Positions 37,174 to 48,517 are shown, counted from the first letter of the stretch. The stretch is 64,000 nt of DNA from Magnaporthiopsis rhizophila (GCA_003049465.1 PYSS01000021.1:285311-349310), one strand, 5' to 3'. Numbers and translations are program-made. The notes: generated by a model from the letters alone, not told the origin.

Positions 37174-39805
37174 ATGGCTATCGAGGCTGGATCCGGTGAG
37201 CACAAGAGCAGCCCTCTGGGCATTGCACACAAAACACCAGAGATGGAGAGTTCATCTTCGAGAAACGGTGATTACTCTCCCAAGGCCGCATCCTTCCTCC
37301 GAGAATCTGCTGCCAAGTTCGCAAAGCAGTCCGAGAAGCTCTCGCACTTGACACACACCGACAGCTGTGACGATGCCGCCGTCGAGGCCCGGTTTGTCAC
37401 GCCGCATGATCCCGTCATCGTCACAGCCGAAGGCAACCGCCTGCCCGCCGTGCCTCTCCAGGAGGCCCACAAACTCAACATCCTCAGGGAAGCGCTCGAG
37501 GAGACGCAGCACACGCAGGCCGCCGCCTCGTCATCATCCTCCTCCTCCTCGCCTGCACACGCGAGCGATGCCTCCTCCGCGGCGGCCGGGGCCGAGCGGT
37601 GCGCAGACCGGAATCCGGCAAACCTCGCCAAGGCGCTCCGCGACGCCAATGGCAAGTCCTTACAGAAATCGGGCGAGGGCTCGCTGCGCCGGTCGATGCC
37701 ACCATCGCATACGAACCCCCTGTTCCCTCCGCTGCCCCTGTACGGGCCCCCGTCTTTCTGGCGCAACGTCCAGTGCACCACCTTCCGCGTCACGTCCTTC
37801 TTCCTCAGCCTCGCCTTCCTCGGCGTCATCGTCCTGGGCGCCCTGTTCACCAGCATACCGCCGGTTTGCGGCCGCGTCCTCAGCCGGCTGATGCTGCGGG
37901 ATCCGGACGCGAAGAGGGTGTTTTATGAGGAGGAGAAGAGGCGCGCGGCGGCACGTCGAGCGGAGACCCGCAACTGGAGGCGGCGGCGCGGCTCTCGCCA
38001 CACATCGGGCGAGAAGGAAGACGACGGCGTCGGATACGTGCCCACCGAAGGCGGCCCAGACCCGGTCAAGTGCGACGTAGCATACTACGCACGCCGTGTC
38101 GGACTTGACATCGAGGAGATTCAGGTACAAACAGAAGACGGGTTCATCATCGACCTTTGGCATGTGTACGACCCCAGGGAATACGAGGAGCTTCCCCCCT
38201 CGGAGCGCGAGCAGCGTGGGCCAGGTGTCTTCGCTGGCAGCAAGAAGAGGCTGAGGAACCCGGACAGGCCCCGCAAGTTCCCCATCTTGCTTATGCATGG
38301 CCTGTTGCAGAGCTCCGGGGCGTATTGCTGCAACGACGACGACTCGCTGGCTTTCGTTGGTCCCCCTCTCTGGTGCCATCCTCACACACACCTGGAACAA
38401 CACCAAAGCTAATCTTTCTCTCAGTATCTGTGCAAATCAGGATTTGATATATGGCTGGGAAACAACCGCTGCGGCTTCAAGCCGAAACACAGCCTTTTAA
38501 AGTACCAGGACCCGCGGCTTTGGGCTTGGAATATCAGACAAATGGGCGTGAGTAACCTCAAATTACCATTGCGGCAAGGTCAACAGAATGGTATGCAGGT
38601 AAAATATTAACGTATGTCTCGGGGGGACGGTCTTAACCCAGGTCTTCGACCTCCCGGCCTTGACTTCGCGGGTCTTGTACGAGACCGGATTTAAAAAGAT
38701 CGGTCTCGTGTGCCACTCGCAGGGCACAACCCAGACCTTCGTCGCGCTGGCCAAGGAGCAGCGGCCGGACCTGGGCGAGAAGCTGACCGTGTTCTGCGCG
38801 CTGGCCCCCGCGGCCTACGCGGGCCCACTCATCGGCAAGATGTACTTCAAGTTCATGAGGGTCATCACACCCTCCATGTTCCGGCTTATGTTTGGCATCC
38901 ACGCCTTCATCCCCTTCATGATGACCATGCACCGCCTGCTGCCGTCCCGCGTCTACGGCCACCTCGGCTACCTCGTCTTCTCGTTCCTGTTCAACTGGAC
39001 CGACGAGCGCTGGGACCGCGGCCTGCGCGACCGCATGTTCCAGTTCGCGCCCGTCTACGTCTCGGCCGAGTCCATGCGGTGGTGGCTGGGCCGCGAATGC
39101 TTCGCCCGTCACAAGTGCATCCTGGCCACCAAGGAGGAGTGGCGGGCCGAGGAAAAGGAGGACGCGGCGGCCGAAAGGGAGGGCAAGGGCCCTGTCGGGG
39201 GCGACTCGACGGCAGCCATGGAGGCTAACCGGAACCTGGATCCTGAGCACGGCCGGAGCGCGCCGCAGCAATGGCCGCACGACCTCGTCGTCGATCCCGA
39301 GGGCGTGGCTGACCGAAGTTCGAGCCCGAGCCCGAGCCAGAGCCCGAGCCCAGGCCCGAGTCCGAGTTCCGGTCCCAGTGGCGCCCCCTCGGCGACGGCC
39401 AACCAACAGTCTCCGCCGCAGAGCAGCAGCCGCCGCAGCGGCAGGAGGACGCGCGGGTCGACGGCGTGGTACAACTCGCAGGCGCCGCCCTTTGCGTTTT
39501 GGGTGTGCGGGCGCGACGACCTGGTGGACGGCGCCAAGCTGCTCCGCCGCTTCGAGCGCGGCAGGGAGCCGCACGTCGACGTGGTGCACTCAAAGGTCGT
39601 GGCCGACTACGAGCACCTCGACGTCATCTGGGCCATGGACGCGCCCACCCAGGTCTTTGCCGAGCTCCGCGAGGTCCTGTGGAAGACCTGTGACGCCCGC
39701 GACCGCTGCCGCGTGCCCACGGGCTGCGACGACGTTGCGCCTTGGACGCGCCCGCGTCACGCCGGGGATGGCGACGAGGATGAGGGTGGGAAAGGCGAGT
39801 TTTAG
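37174..39805 (+). CDS. Acid-lipase / steryl-ester-hydrolase-like alpha/beta hydrolase, membrane anchored
   Basis: Three exons, 37174-38355, 38425-38547 and 38642-39805 (phase 0 throughout), 822 residues. The order is a Ser-rich N-terminus, one transmembrane helix at about 207-229 (FFLSLAFLGVIVLGALF), then an AB-hydrolase lipase domain: TEDGFIIDLWHVYDP, FPILLMHGLLQSS with the oxyanion region, the nucleophile elbow CHSQG (Ser near 461), the acid CGRDDLVDG (near 727/728) and His in YEHLDVIW (near 760). This matches yeast Tgl1/Yeh1/Yeh2, which cleave steryl esters at lipid droplets or plasma membrane. The elbow has Cys where Gly is usual. A Ser-Pro repeat of roughly 30 residues and an acidic insertion lie between nucleophile and acid. 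Start chosen at the first ATG after the TATA box. Confidence 0.88.
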
Positions 39806-40086
39806 CAGAAGGTGTTGTATTTCATGAAATGAATCACGTTTGAGTGGAGCACATGGAGCACAAAAGAAATATAATATTAATTTATCGATCCGGTCGAGCA
39901 TAGACCACAGTTTTGATGACAAAAGTCCTTGACGGACTTTCACCAAACAACGGTAGGAAACATCCTGTACTTGCAGTTGATCTACAAGAAATGCTCCTCT
40001 GCATACCTCTAGACCGCCTCCAGAAACCCCTGACTGACCCTGACCGACGTAGAGATATCCGTTACGGCCACACGGTCCCTGTCTTA

Positions 40087-41038
40087 TCATTGCCCTTCCT
40101 TCGCCGTGGCAGGTCTGAACACGACATAAGACTCATCATCTCCCTCCTCGATCCTCCTCTCCTCATAGCCGTCCAGGTCCAGGTCCAGGTCCAGGTCCTC
40201 CCGAAGTTCCGCTCCATTCACCTCGGCGGCCTCCATCACCACCCCCTGCTCATCTTCCTCAGCCCCGCCGCTGAAGAAGGCGGTCCTGTCCGAGAACAGC
40301 TCCGCCTCGGCACCACCCGCTGCTCCTCTCGGCCGAATCACGTGCAACCTATACGCAAACACGATCCCCGGCGCCGTCTCGCAGCCGTCCGTTCTCGTAT
40401 CCTCCCTGCTTCCTGAGATGTCGGCCCCCAGCTGAACGGGCACGGTGCCAGCGGGTACAGGCCCCGATGCCCCGACGGCGACCTCGGTTTTTCTCCCCTG
40501 ATCGTCCGTGACCACGAAGCCCTGCCGCACCACGCGCAACCCCGAGATGACGTACACGTGGCGTGGGCCGAGCCGCCCACTACGAACGTGCCTCTTGACG
40601 GCGTCGAGCCCCACGATCGCCTCCAGCACCCCGGGGGAGAAGACGCCGTTGTACGCCCGCACCTCGTGGTCCGTCGCGCCAAAGGACCGGCTCTTGTGCC
40701 GCGACAGGTCCGTCTTGCCGTTGGCGCTGGCGAGGTCGAGGAACGACGCGAAGAGCTCGAGCCCAAAGGACCGGTTCTTCCCGGTCGTGAAGCTGCGGTT
40801 CTTCTCGACTATGGACTGGGCCGTGGGCAGCGCGATGGCCGGGTGAGATGCGAGGGAGGCGACCGCGGCCGTCGGCCGTCGGGGGTCGGGGATGACGTTG
40901 CCTAGGGCGATTTGCCCGTTGGGAAGGAAGGTGAAGTCGGGAGGGAGAAATCAGGTCTTGCTTGTCATAGTGTGGGGGCAGGGCGTGGCTGTCGAGTGTG
41001 TAAGGCGCAAGCGTGGATGTTTGGGGGTACACAGGCAT
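40087..41038 (-). pseudogene. Frameshifted conserved hypothetical protein
   Basis: Reading from the ATG at 41036-41038 gives MPVYPQTSTLAPYTLDSHAL and on to DKQDLISP. The frame then changes near 40942, and the adjoining frame continues PDFTFLPNGQIALGNVIPDP to the TGA at 40087, about 315 residues in all. No ATG exists in the second frame before residue 100 or so, and no GT...AG intron can join the two. In similar fungal proteins the two halves run together, so a small indel (net loss of about 5 nt, or gain of 1) is the simplest account. The body has GVFSPGVLEAIVGLDAVK, VYVISGLRVVRQG and GIVFAYRLHVI, the pattern of a cytosolic fungal family of unknown function. A Leu-Asp repeat (DLDLDLDLD) lies near the end. 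Sequencing error remains possible. Confidence 0.6.
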
Positions 41039-41453
41039 GTCCAAGTTTGGGGATCCAGCCTCCCTTGACCCCTCACCAAGGAAGGCAGAGGCGTCACTGA
41101 CAGCGAGTTGCCGTAGCCCAATCAGCGGGCTGTCCGAAGTGAGTGTTATGCAACTCCGGTGCTGATAAGCTGCGCCTCACTAGGTACCTAGGTACCACCT
41201 ACCACAACGCTGCAAGTCTGTGTGGTGCGACACTGCCTGAAAGGTCAGGTTATCGTCACCTACACGGCATATAACACAGCAATAGACCGCCACTATTGCA
41301 TACGAGGTATCTTCTTGTCCCCTTATCACCAACCCTATGAGCTGTTATGCTCAGCGCCGCCTTGTCTTCCCAGCCACTGGGTAGCGGTTTACGCGCCAGA
41401 AGCTCTCGCTAGTGAAGAAATGAAAATCCCGTCGTTAGCCCCCTCGTACCCTC
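41039..41453. other. Intergenic, no gene seen
   Basis: About 415 bp with the palindromic series CTAGGTACCTAGGTACCACC around 41182. Probably the 3' UTR of the S8 gene on the - strand and the promoter of the frameshifted gene. Confidence 0.5.
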
Positions 41454-44400
41454 TCAACACGTCCCATTCACCCTCGGGAACCTCCTGTCGATGTCCGACA
41501 AGGCATCGCAAATGGCGAAGCATCGCAGCCGATCACCCCGCCTATTCTTCCAGAACAACATGGGCTTCACGGCCTTGAGCCGCGGACGGTCGCGGTCCTC
41601 CGGCGCCAGCCGGTGCAGCACCGCCTCCATGCCCTTGGCCGTCCGCAGGCGCTGAAGGATCGCCACCTCAGGGAGCGGGACCAGCGAGGGCAGGACCGAG
41701 GCGTACGCGAGCATGGTGGCGCTGATGCCCGCCATTATGGCCGTGGCGACCGAGGACCCGGGCTCGCAAACCTTCGGGTACGTGGTCGCGAACTCCCCGC
41801 TAATGGCGTCCGGGATGTCGTCGCCGAACGTTCCGAGCACGGCGGCGCCGTTGCCCGTGCTCACCGAGTTCGACTGCAGAAACGTCCCGTGGCAGTTCGT
41901 CGCGTAGACGGATATGACGGAAGGGTGGCGGGCCGGGAAGCTCTCGTCGTCCGCGGATGAGTTTCCGGCGCTGGCGAGGAAGATGATGTCATCGTTGCGC
42001 CACTTCTGCACCGTCTCGATGGCCTCGCGTATCCCTTGATCGTCGCTCGGGAAGCCGAACGACATGGAGATGATGTCTGCTTTCCCGGGCTGCCCAGCCC
42101 AGAGGATGGCCTGTCCAAAACGGGTGTGTAAGATTTCATGCGGACGTTGTGACTAGTAAGTAGGTACTGCTCTTACATCCTTGATGCTCTCTTGACTATT
42201 TTTGAGCTCGTTTGTGTTTTCGGCGACACGAGCCACTAGGATTTCTGCGCCAGGGGCACACTCCATGATAAGTCTCGCCATGAAGGTGCCGTGGCCGAAG
42301 GTGTCCGTTACAGTCGATGTGCTCGGTGTTACAAAGTCCTTCACGTCCGTGGCGCTTTTGAGGAGTCCGCTCCTTTCCTAGAACACAGGCAGGTCCCGAT
42401 TAAGCCCTGTATCTAGGATAGCAACTCGAACCGGGGCTGTAACTCGCCACCTGCGTCGTGTGCTCTCCACCTGCCGGCTGATTTCCATGAGTTCGCTCAG
42501 CCACCTCTTGGGAACGATGGCGCTGTGGAATAACGCTTCTCGCTCTGGTTTCCACCAATCGTCGGATTCGGTAGGCCCTGGTGGCAGATCGTCATTGGAT
42601 GGACCAAGCCGGCTTAGTTTTGTACTCTCCGTTTCCGGAGCGTTGGGCATCCGCGATCGCTTGGACGCTGGTCTGTCACCCCAGGCGGAGTTTAATCGGA
42701 TAGGAGACTGCCATGACAAAGGGTTTGCACGAACATCAGACCCATCGATGGAAGGCTCTCGTTGCTCGTGTCTAATGCTGAGACAGGGCTTCGTCCGAGG
42801 GGTCGGCTCCGGGGACTCGGACCGCTGGCGTTTGTTACCAGCCCGAGGGGTGGATTCGGCGAGCGCAGTTTCGAGCTTCTCAACAACTTCTCTATAAAGC
42901 TCCTTTCGGATGGCGAGCTCAGCGTCCCTTTCGTCGGCGCTACCCCGTCTCAAAGCTCTCGAAATCTGACTATGGGCCATCAAGCAATCCCTGACAGCTT
43001 GAAGGTAACTATCGTTGCGCTCCTCCTCGAGTCGGTCAACCATATTGCACAACTCGGCCCATGTTCCTCGGTTGGCCCTGTCGTAGTTAGAGCCAATGTA
43101 GAGGTCGATGCTTTGGCCAAAGTCGATCTCTAGTAGGAGCTTGGCAAACGACAAGAGGGTCGGATGCCCGATTTGGAAGACGTGGGACTCGGCCGTGGCC
43201 GGCGGACCGGAGTCAAACGACAAGTAGAGCGTCTCATTCCGCGTCCGGGAACAAGGAGACTTCGTGGAACCGAGGAAGTAGATTCTTTTGGAACTCAGAT
43301 CGGCATCAAAGAAATCCATCAGGCAGTAGCCGAGACGGACCGCCAATGCCCTCTTCTCCTGTGTTTTGTATCTTATCGAAGAAGACCCTCCCGATAAGGT
43401 GACGAGGTCTAAGGGCTTGAAAGCCCCGCTTGAGATGAGCTTGTCGAGATTCTCTTGCGGTGGCGCCGAGGAGGGTTGTGATGGGTGTAGGGGCGTCCAG
43501 GCGCCGAATAGCCCGTACTGCTCGATTAGTAGGATCAATGCTTCGCCTTGGCCTGTACGGTTTCTGAGGTCGAGACATATGTTTTGGATTGGCGCAATGG
43601 GACAGTTTAAACTCCTAAAAACCGAGTTAATATCTTCTTTTTACCATTATTTCGATTCTGGGAGCCCCCAGCGGAGGACATGGATGGATATTCCAAACGT
43701 ACGATTCGATAGAGCCACATCGCACTTCTAGCCATTGGGTGCCTGGGCAGTGGGTCAAGTCCAGACACGAAGACAGCCTGAGGTCCAAGCTGGGAACTGC
43801 TGCACCGTCGTCTGCGTCTTCCGAGGCATTCAGCATTACTTCATGGCCCGTCCCGCATTTGAGGTGTTGGAAGACGGCCCCGAGCGCGGAATTCGCTCTG
43901 CGGCGTAGCCTGGCCTCCTCCCATGTCTTTCTTCGAAGCACCTTCTTCGATGTCGAGCGAATCCTAGCTTCTCGAGCCGAAAATGCAAGGAGTCGAGCAA
44001 GCGAGTCGTTGTAATCAACGACCAATGCCAGACTTGTCGCCAGTTCCACTGGATCGTCGGGTGGCTCGAACAATGTTGGCCATGAGCCGCTTGCCAAGTC
44101 GAACGTCTCATCAGACTTGTAATGCTCCAGCAAACGGACAAGAGAGTGGAGACGTGGGTAGCCAGCCTTATTCTCCGTGGTCTGCCTGATCCGCGGGTGC
44201 ACAATCCGGTCCAGGAGCTCGCATACGCCCTTTAGCCTCTGTTCACACTCATCGAACTCGGTCGCGGACAGGGCACGGGAGCAATCCTTTAGCAGAAAAA
44301 CGCGCCGCACCTCCACCTCAAACAGCTCAGCTGTGAGACTGGGGAGTCCGGAGGGTTCAGGCTTCGAGTCGAAGCTGCCGAGCAAATCGACGTTGAGTAG

Positions 44401-44598
44401 CGACTTTCTCTGGTCGATCAATTGCCCCAAAGCCTGCAGGAGACGCCATTCATTGCATTGAATAAGATAAGGCATTGCTGTTAGAGCAGCCAGGAAAGCG
44501 GTCGATGAATAGGAAATAATGCGGTCGGGAAGTGAATGCGGGAAGACAGTGAGACTTGGAGAGCACCCACGCGTATTCGTGGAAACTAGGGGGCACAT
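41454..44598 (-). pseudogene. Helical-domain / subtilisin-like (S8) serine protease with an in-frame stop
   Basis: Three exons on the - strand: 43703-44598, 42177-43614 and 41454-42110, 996 residues if the internal TAG is read through. Alternative start 44475 (MPYLIQCNEWRLLQALGQLI). The N-terminal part of about 600 residues is alpha-helical and resembles the fungal N-terminal domains found on NLR-like and protease-linked proteins. The C-terminal subtilase has Asp in VAILDTGLN, His in DTFGHGTFMA and Ser in GSSVATAIMAG. An in-frame TAG at 42378-42380 lies between the Asp and His motifs (LPVF-stop-ERSG). CAG to TAG is one C-to-T change. Translation to that stop would lack His and Ser. A phase-0 54-nt cryptic intron ending at the TAG (donor GTTCGA) is possible but would delete the catalytic Asp. 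So protease function is doubtful either way. Confidence 0.72.
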
Positions 44599-44734
44599 AC
44601 ACCCCGCACTCTCACACGAGATTTTCAGCCGCAGCCTTACTGTCCGTTTTGGAACCCCCTCATCGGCCCCAACAGTTGCCTCCGAAGGTTGACGAAAAGA
44701 TTTCGAGACGCAAGCCTAGAATCCGCTGCGGCGT
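44599..44734. promoter_or_regulatory. Head-to-head promoter of the S8-protease and C2H2 genes
   Basis: Only 136 bp (or 260 bp if the S8 gene starts at 44475) separate the two divergent starts, so transcription must begin within a shared bidirectional region. Confidence 0.5.
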
Positions 44735-47017
44735 ATGATGAGCACAATGGATGACGACGGCGGTGTGTTGTTGTATGACCTGGCTTGCGGGTGCGAAGCT
44801 TTGTTTGATACCCAACTTGCAAATCTCACAGCGCAGGCCTCCCCTCTGGTCGATCTTGTCGCCGAATACCAGCAGAGATTTGCAATATGGGCGGCCCATT
44901 TGGGGGTCTTTGCCCGCAAGAGCCAGTCTCTCGACACAAGACTCCGGAATCATGCCGATATACAGGATCTCGTGGCTCGCCTCTTGGTTATTTTGCGGCG
45001 CAGTCTTCACCAGCGTGAGTACTATCAAGTTGTCCACCTGCGGCCCCAAACCCTTGAAATCCACTCGGCCAACAAAGCTCCCAGTGATGCGAGCCACCGA
45101 GGCCAGTGGAGAAAACGGCCCATCACGAGTCGAAGACGACACTCCGAGAGACACAGCTTTGTCTGCCATCGGTGCCACTCTCACTCGGTTGAATAGGCTC
45201 GGCGTCGCGATTCGCCAATCATCCCGTGACAGAATAGATGTCAAGGTCCAGAGGTTTGCTGCAACTATTGACTTCGGGCCCTTCGCTGCTGTCTCGCAAG
45301 CTGTGGTCCAGCAACTCTACCCTAATGCCCATCAATCTCTCCGGCAATACTTGGCGAAGACCATGGTGGACCGATGCACCTCAATGCTGTATAAGAAGTT
45401 CCGTGAGGGAAAGCTGCAACCACGGCGCCCAGAAAAATCCCTTGGTTCAATGCCCACGATCGACGAAGGACCCCAAATTAACCCAGACTGAAACCCTCCT
45501 GGGCTATTGGTGGACAACGGCAGCCAACAAACGTTATCTGGGACTCTAAGCTCTACAGCCATCTCCGGGATAACCCCTGCCACCTCTCGATCCGGCCCCT
45601 CAACTATCAACAGCAAGCAGCTGAGGTCGATCCTGTACAGAACCAACCATTTCCAGGTTCCGACGGAGCGACTTAAGGGAACTTCGTCGGTCCAAGTCGG
45701 CCGGGGAAACTACCCGCGGCCACCATCCCAAGAAGGGAGCAACTTCACCGCTTGCGAGTGGTGCAGCAGGATCATCGAGAAACGAGAAATGAGCGAGAGT
45801 GACTGGAGGTGCGTATAATCCCTCCTGAACCTTTCCCCGATTCCTTCACAGTGACTGACACGATAGGATCGAGCAGGCGACACATCGATGAAGATCTTAA
45901 ACCATACACGTGTATTTCCGATGCGTGTTCCGATGGCCACCCGGCGCTCCCGAGCTTTGCACCCTGGCTCTCCCACATGAAGGAACACAACCGGCGTTGG
46001 CATCAGAGAGTGTTCCCAACGTCCAGCTGGATCTGCGCTGTGTGCGACGACAGCCCTGACATACACATAAGTCCAGAAGCTCTGCACGAACATCTGGTGC
46101 AAGCTCATGGAGATATGTTCCCCACCTGCCAGCTTGAAGCGATTGCCAGGCAAAGCCAAGTGGAGCGGCAGAGGCAGTGGAACGAATGCCTCTTGTGCTG
46201 CTTTACGGTCGACAAGACAGAGCCCCCACCCAAGCGCCGCAAGGAGCAACTCGTCAACGATGCCGGCAATAAAAGCAGGAGGACAAATTTTGCTACGAGG
46301 CATCCCAAGCCTGAGAGAGAAGACGACCAGGGCTCGGACGCGTCAAACGATTCCCTCGACGTATCCGGGCTCGCGCTGACTGCTGGTAATGCCGAGACGA
46401 TGGCGCGACATATCGCATCGCATCTACAGGCGTTGATGCTGTTAACCATCCGCCTAGCCCTTCTATCCGACGATCACAGCCAGGAGACACAAGACCACGC
46501 CAATAGCGCTTCGGTTGATCCTAGGGACAGCGGTGAAGCGTCCTCCACTGAATCTGCCCAGGATTCAGCAGCAGACACTGTATCTACCGAGAATGTCGAA
46601 ATGCCTGATGCCGATGGAGAGACGCTGGAAGCCGCGGACATGCCGCAGGTTGATCATGTCCCTGACGCCGTTGTGGATTTTGATGGCGTGCCTAGACGAT
46701 ACGATGGACTGCCAGTTGAAGAAGACGAGTTCCTGCAGGAACTAATCGAATCCGGAGCGTATCAAGCCGCGTTCAAGCGCCCCAAACCGCCTTCGGGGGA
46801 GCAGCCCAGCCAAGACGGTTCGATTATGCTTGGCGGACGGCCCAGGAACATACTGGTCGATGAATACGACGCGCGACGGTACTACCGCGCGTCTCGCCAG
46901 CAACAACAACAACAACAACAGCAGCAGCAGCAGCAGCAGAAACCGGCAAAAGGTTTTCCCCCGAGCTACCTCAAGCTCTTCAGCCGTGAAGGGCAGAAAT
47001 CGGGAAAAGAACCTTGA
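44735..47017 (+). pseudogene. C2H2-type fungal protein with an in-frame stop
   Basis: Three exons, 44735-45014, 45085-45808 and 45877-47017, 714 residues if the internal TGA at 45489-45491 is read through. A second ATG at 44747 (MDDDGGVLLYDL) may be the true start. The order is an N-terminal helical domain (ALFDTQLANLTAQASPLVDL, then RLNRLGVAIRQSSRDRI), a linker with MPTIDEGPQI, the CEWC motif, C2H2-like fingers (PYTCISDACS with a later H-x3-H, and WICAVCDDSP-x-HEHLVQAH), LLCCFTV, and a Gln-rich run near the C-terminus. This is the layout of a common Pezizomycotina family. The TGA sits between the N-terminal domain and the fingers; CGA to TGA would need one C-to-T change. Product up to the stop would carry only the N-terminal domain. 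Confidence 0.7.
46901..46940 (+). repeat. CAA/CAG trinucleotide run (polyglutamine)
   Basis: About fourteen Gln codons, CAA first then CAG, inside the C2H2 gene. Confidence 0.85.
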
Positions 47018-47734
47018 CATGGGCATCTTGAAGCGGAGTGTCGACCTATCAAACCGCCACCCAGAAGAGCATCCTACCCTAGGAACAAACGGGCTAACCC
47101 GGCTGCCCGGGTCGTGAGAGGCCATGCTTTTCTTATAAATAGGTATATGTAAATAAAAATGAACCAAGCATCCGGCATGTTTTCGGGTGAGAATAACAAG
47201 CTATGACGACCCACGTATTTATTTCCGTGTAGATGGGGAAAGCTCACAATGTGGAACCACTCCGCATGGGGGCACGATTTTTAAAGGTGCCAAGTGCGAG
47301 GATGATGCAGGTTCCCGAAACCAGACATTCACGGGTGCAGGAAACCCCATGTGCAGCCTGAAGTGTTTCGCCTTGGCAACGGCCACACTGCATACACGAT
47401 CAACCCCACTCGCAACCGACGTGAGAAAAGGTTCAAAAAGTTGAGTCAAAGGCGGAGATATCTCCGTAGACTCGTGATTACAGTGCTATGTGAGCAGGCA
47501 CACCTTGACCAAGGTTATTACATGGGAATAATCACCGCCTCCTTCTTGTGAGCAGAAAAAGAAACGGCTGCAGGTAAACAAGATCTGCCTGGGCAGTCTA
47601 TGCAAAACCCCTACAAACAGTTGACAGCCTTCCTTCCAGTCGCTGATGAACTCGTTTGATCCTCATCCGACCTTCATGCAGTAGAACCAAGAACTCCCAT
47701 TGCGCCCAAAACCAAACACGCTGCCGTGACACTC
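47018..47734. other. Convergent intergenic region, no gene seen
   Basis: About 0.7 kb between the C2H2 gene (+) and the Kre9-like gene (-). A short + frame at 47187-47444 has cysteines but no other sign of coding. Confidence 0.5.
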
Positions 47735-48517
47735 TTAGTTAAGGAAGGCGTATGCAACGGCACCGAGCATGACCAGGGCAAGCGACGACTGGACCTTGGT
47801 GCCAGAGCTGTTGGAGTTGGGAATGGTGCCGGTGGTGCCAGCGGAGGTGGTGGCCGCGGTCGTGGTAGCTGGAAATGAGGAGACGCATGTTAGTTTAAGT
47901 TCGACTGTTGGCATTGAGTCACGGTTTCCAGGAGTTGAGCCACTTACCCTTGGTGGAGGTCGAGCCGGACGAGGTGGTGGCGGTGGTGGAGTTCGACTTG
48001 ACCGAGGCCGAGGTGGTGGAGGTTGTCATGGTGGTAGCGCTCGACGAGGTCGAGGAGCTAGTGGCGGAGCTGCTGCTGCTGCTGCTCGTGGACGCGGCAG
48101 AGGCAGAGCTGCTGGAAGAAGAGCCGGTGCCAGTGAGAGAGAAGGCAGCGCTCCAGTTGGTGTCGTCCGCGCCCGGGCCGTCGGCGACGGTGAAGGCGTA
48201 CTGGCCGGAAGGCACATCCTTGGGGATGGTGACGGTGGTCGAGGTTCCAGAAACACCGGCTTTGATGGCATGTGTTAGCATAGACCACGCGACGGTCCCC
48301 AAATTGTGGTGTTGTACTTACTGGCCAGGGTCGAGAAGCTCTTCATGCCATTGGGCGGGGTGCCGGTCTTGAGCTCGATGGTGACAGGTCCCTTGGCGTC
48401 AGTCCACTTCAGCTCGAAGGACTGGCCAGCGACAACGTCGAAGTTGCTGTTGGTGAACTTGGGCTTGGCCGAGGCAACGGTGGCCAGGGCAGCGACGATG
48501 ACGGAGGTGAACTTCAT
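47735..48517 (-). CDS. Kre9/KNH-like Ser/Thr-rich GPI-anchored wall protein
   Basis: Three exons, 48322-48517, 47948-48259 and 47735-47868, 213 residues, phases consistent. The signal peptide is residues 1-17 (MKFTSVIVAALATVASA). Residues 18-110 form the Ig-like domain of the Ser-Thr-rich GPI-anchored family related to Kre9/Knh1, with NSNFDVVAGQSFELKWTDAK, then SGTSTTVTIPKDVPSGQYAF and NWSAAF. A Ser/Thr-rich stalk follows, then an Asn-Ser-Ser-Gly omega-like site and a hydrophobic tail (LALVMLGAVAYAFLN) for GPI attachment. Members sit on the outer plasma membrane or in the wall and are linked to beta-1,6-glucan assembly. The third exon carries only the stalk end and the anchor signal, so exon skipping would give a secreted form. 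Confidence 0.85.

Noticed and set aside
42378..42431. 54-nt intron that would remove the TAG in the S8 gene
   Set aside because: It would be in phase, but it deletes the catalytic Asp motif and the donor GTTCGA is weak. A nonsense change is simpler.
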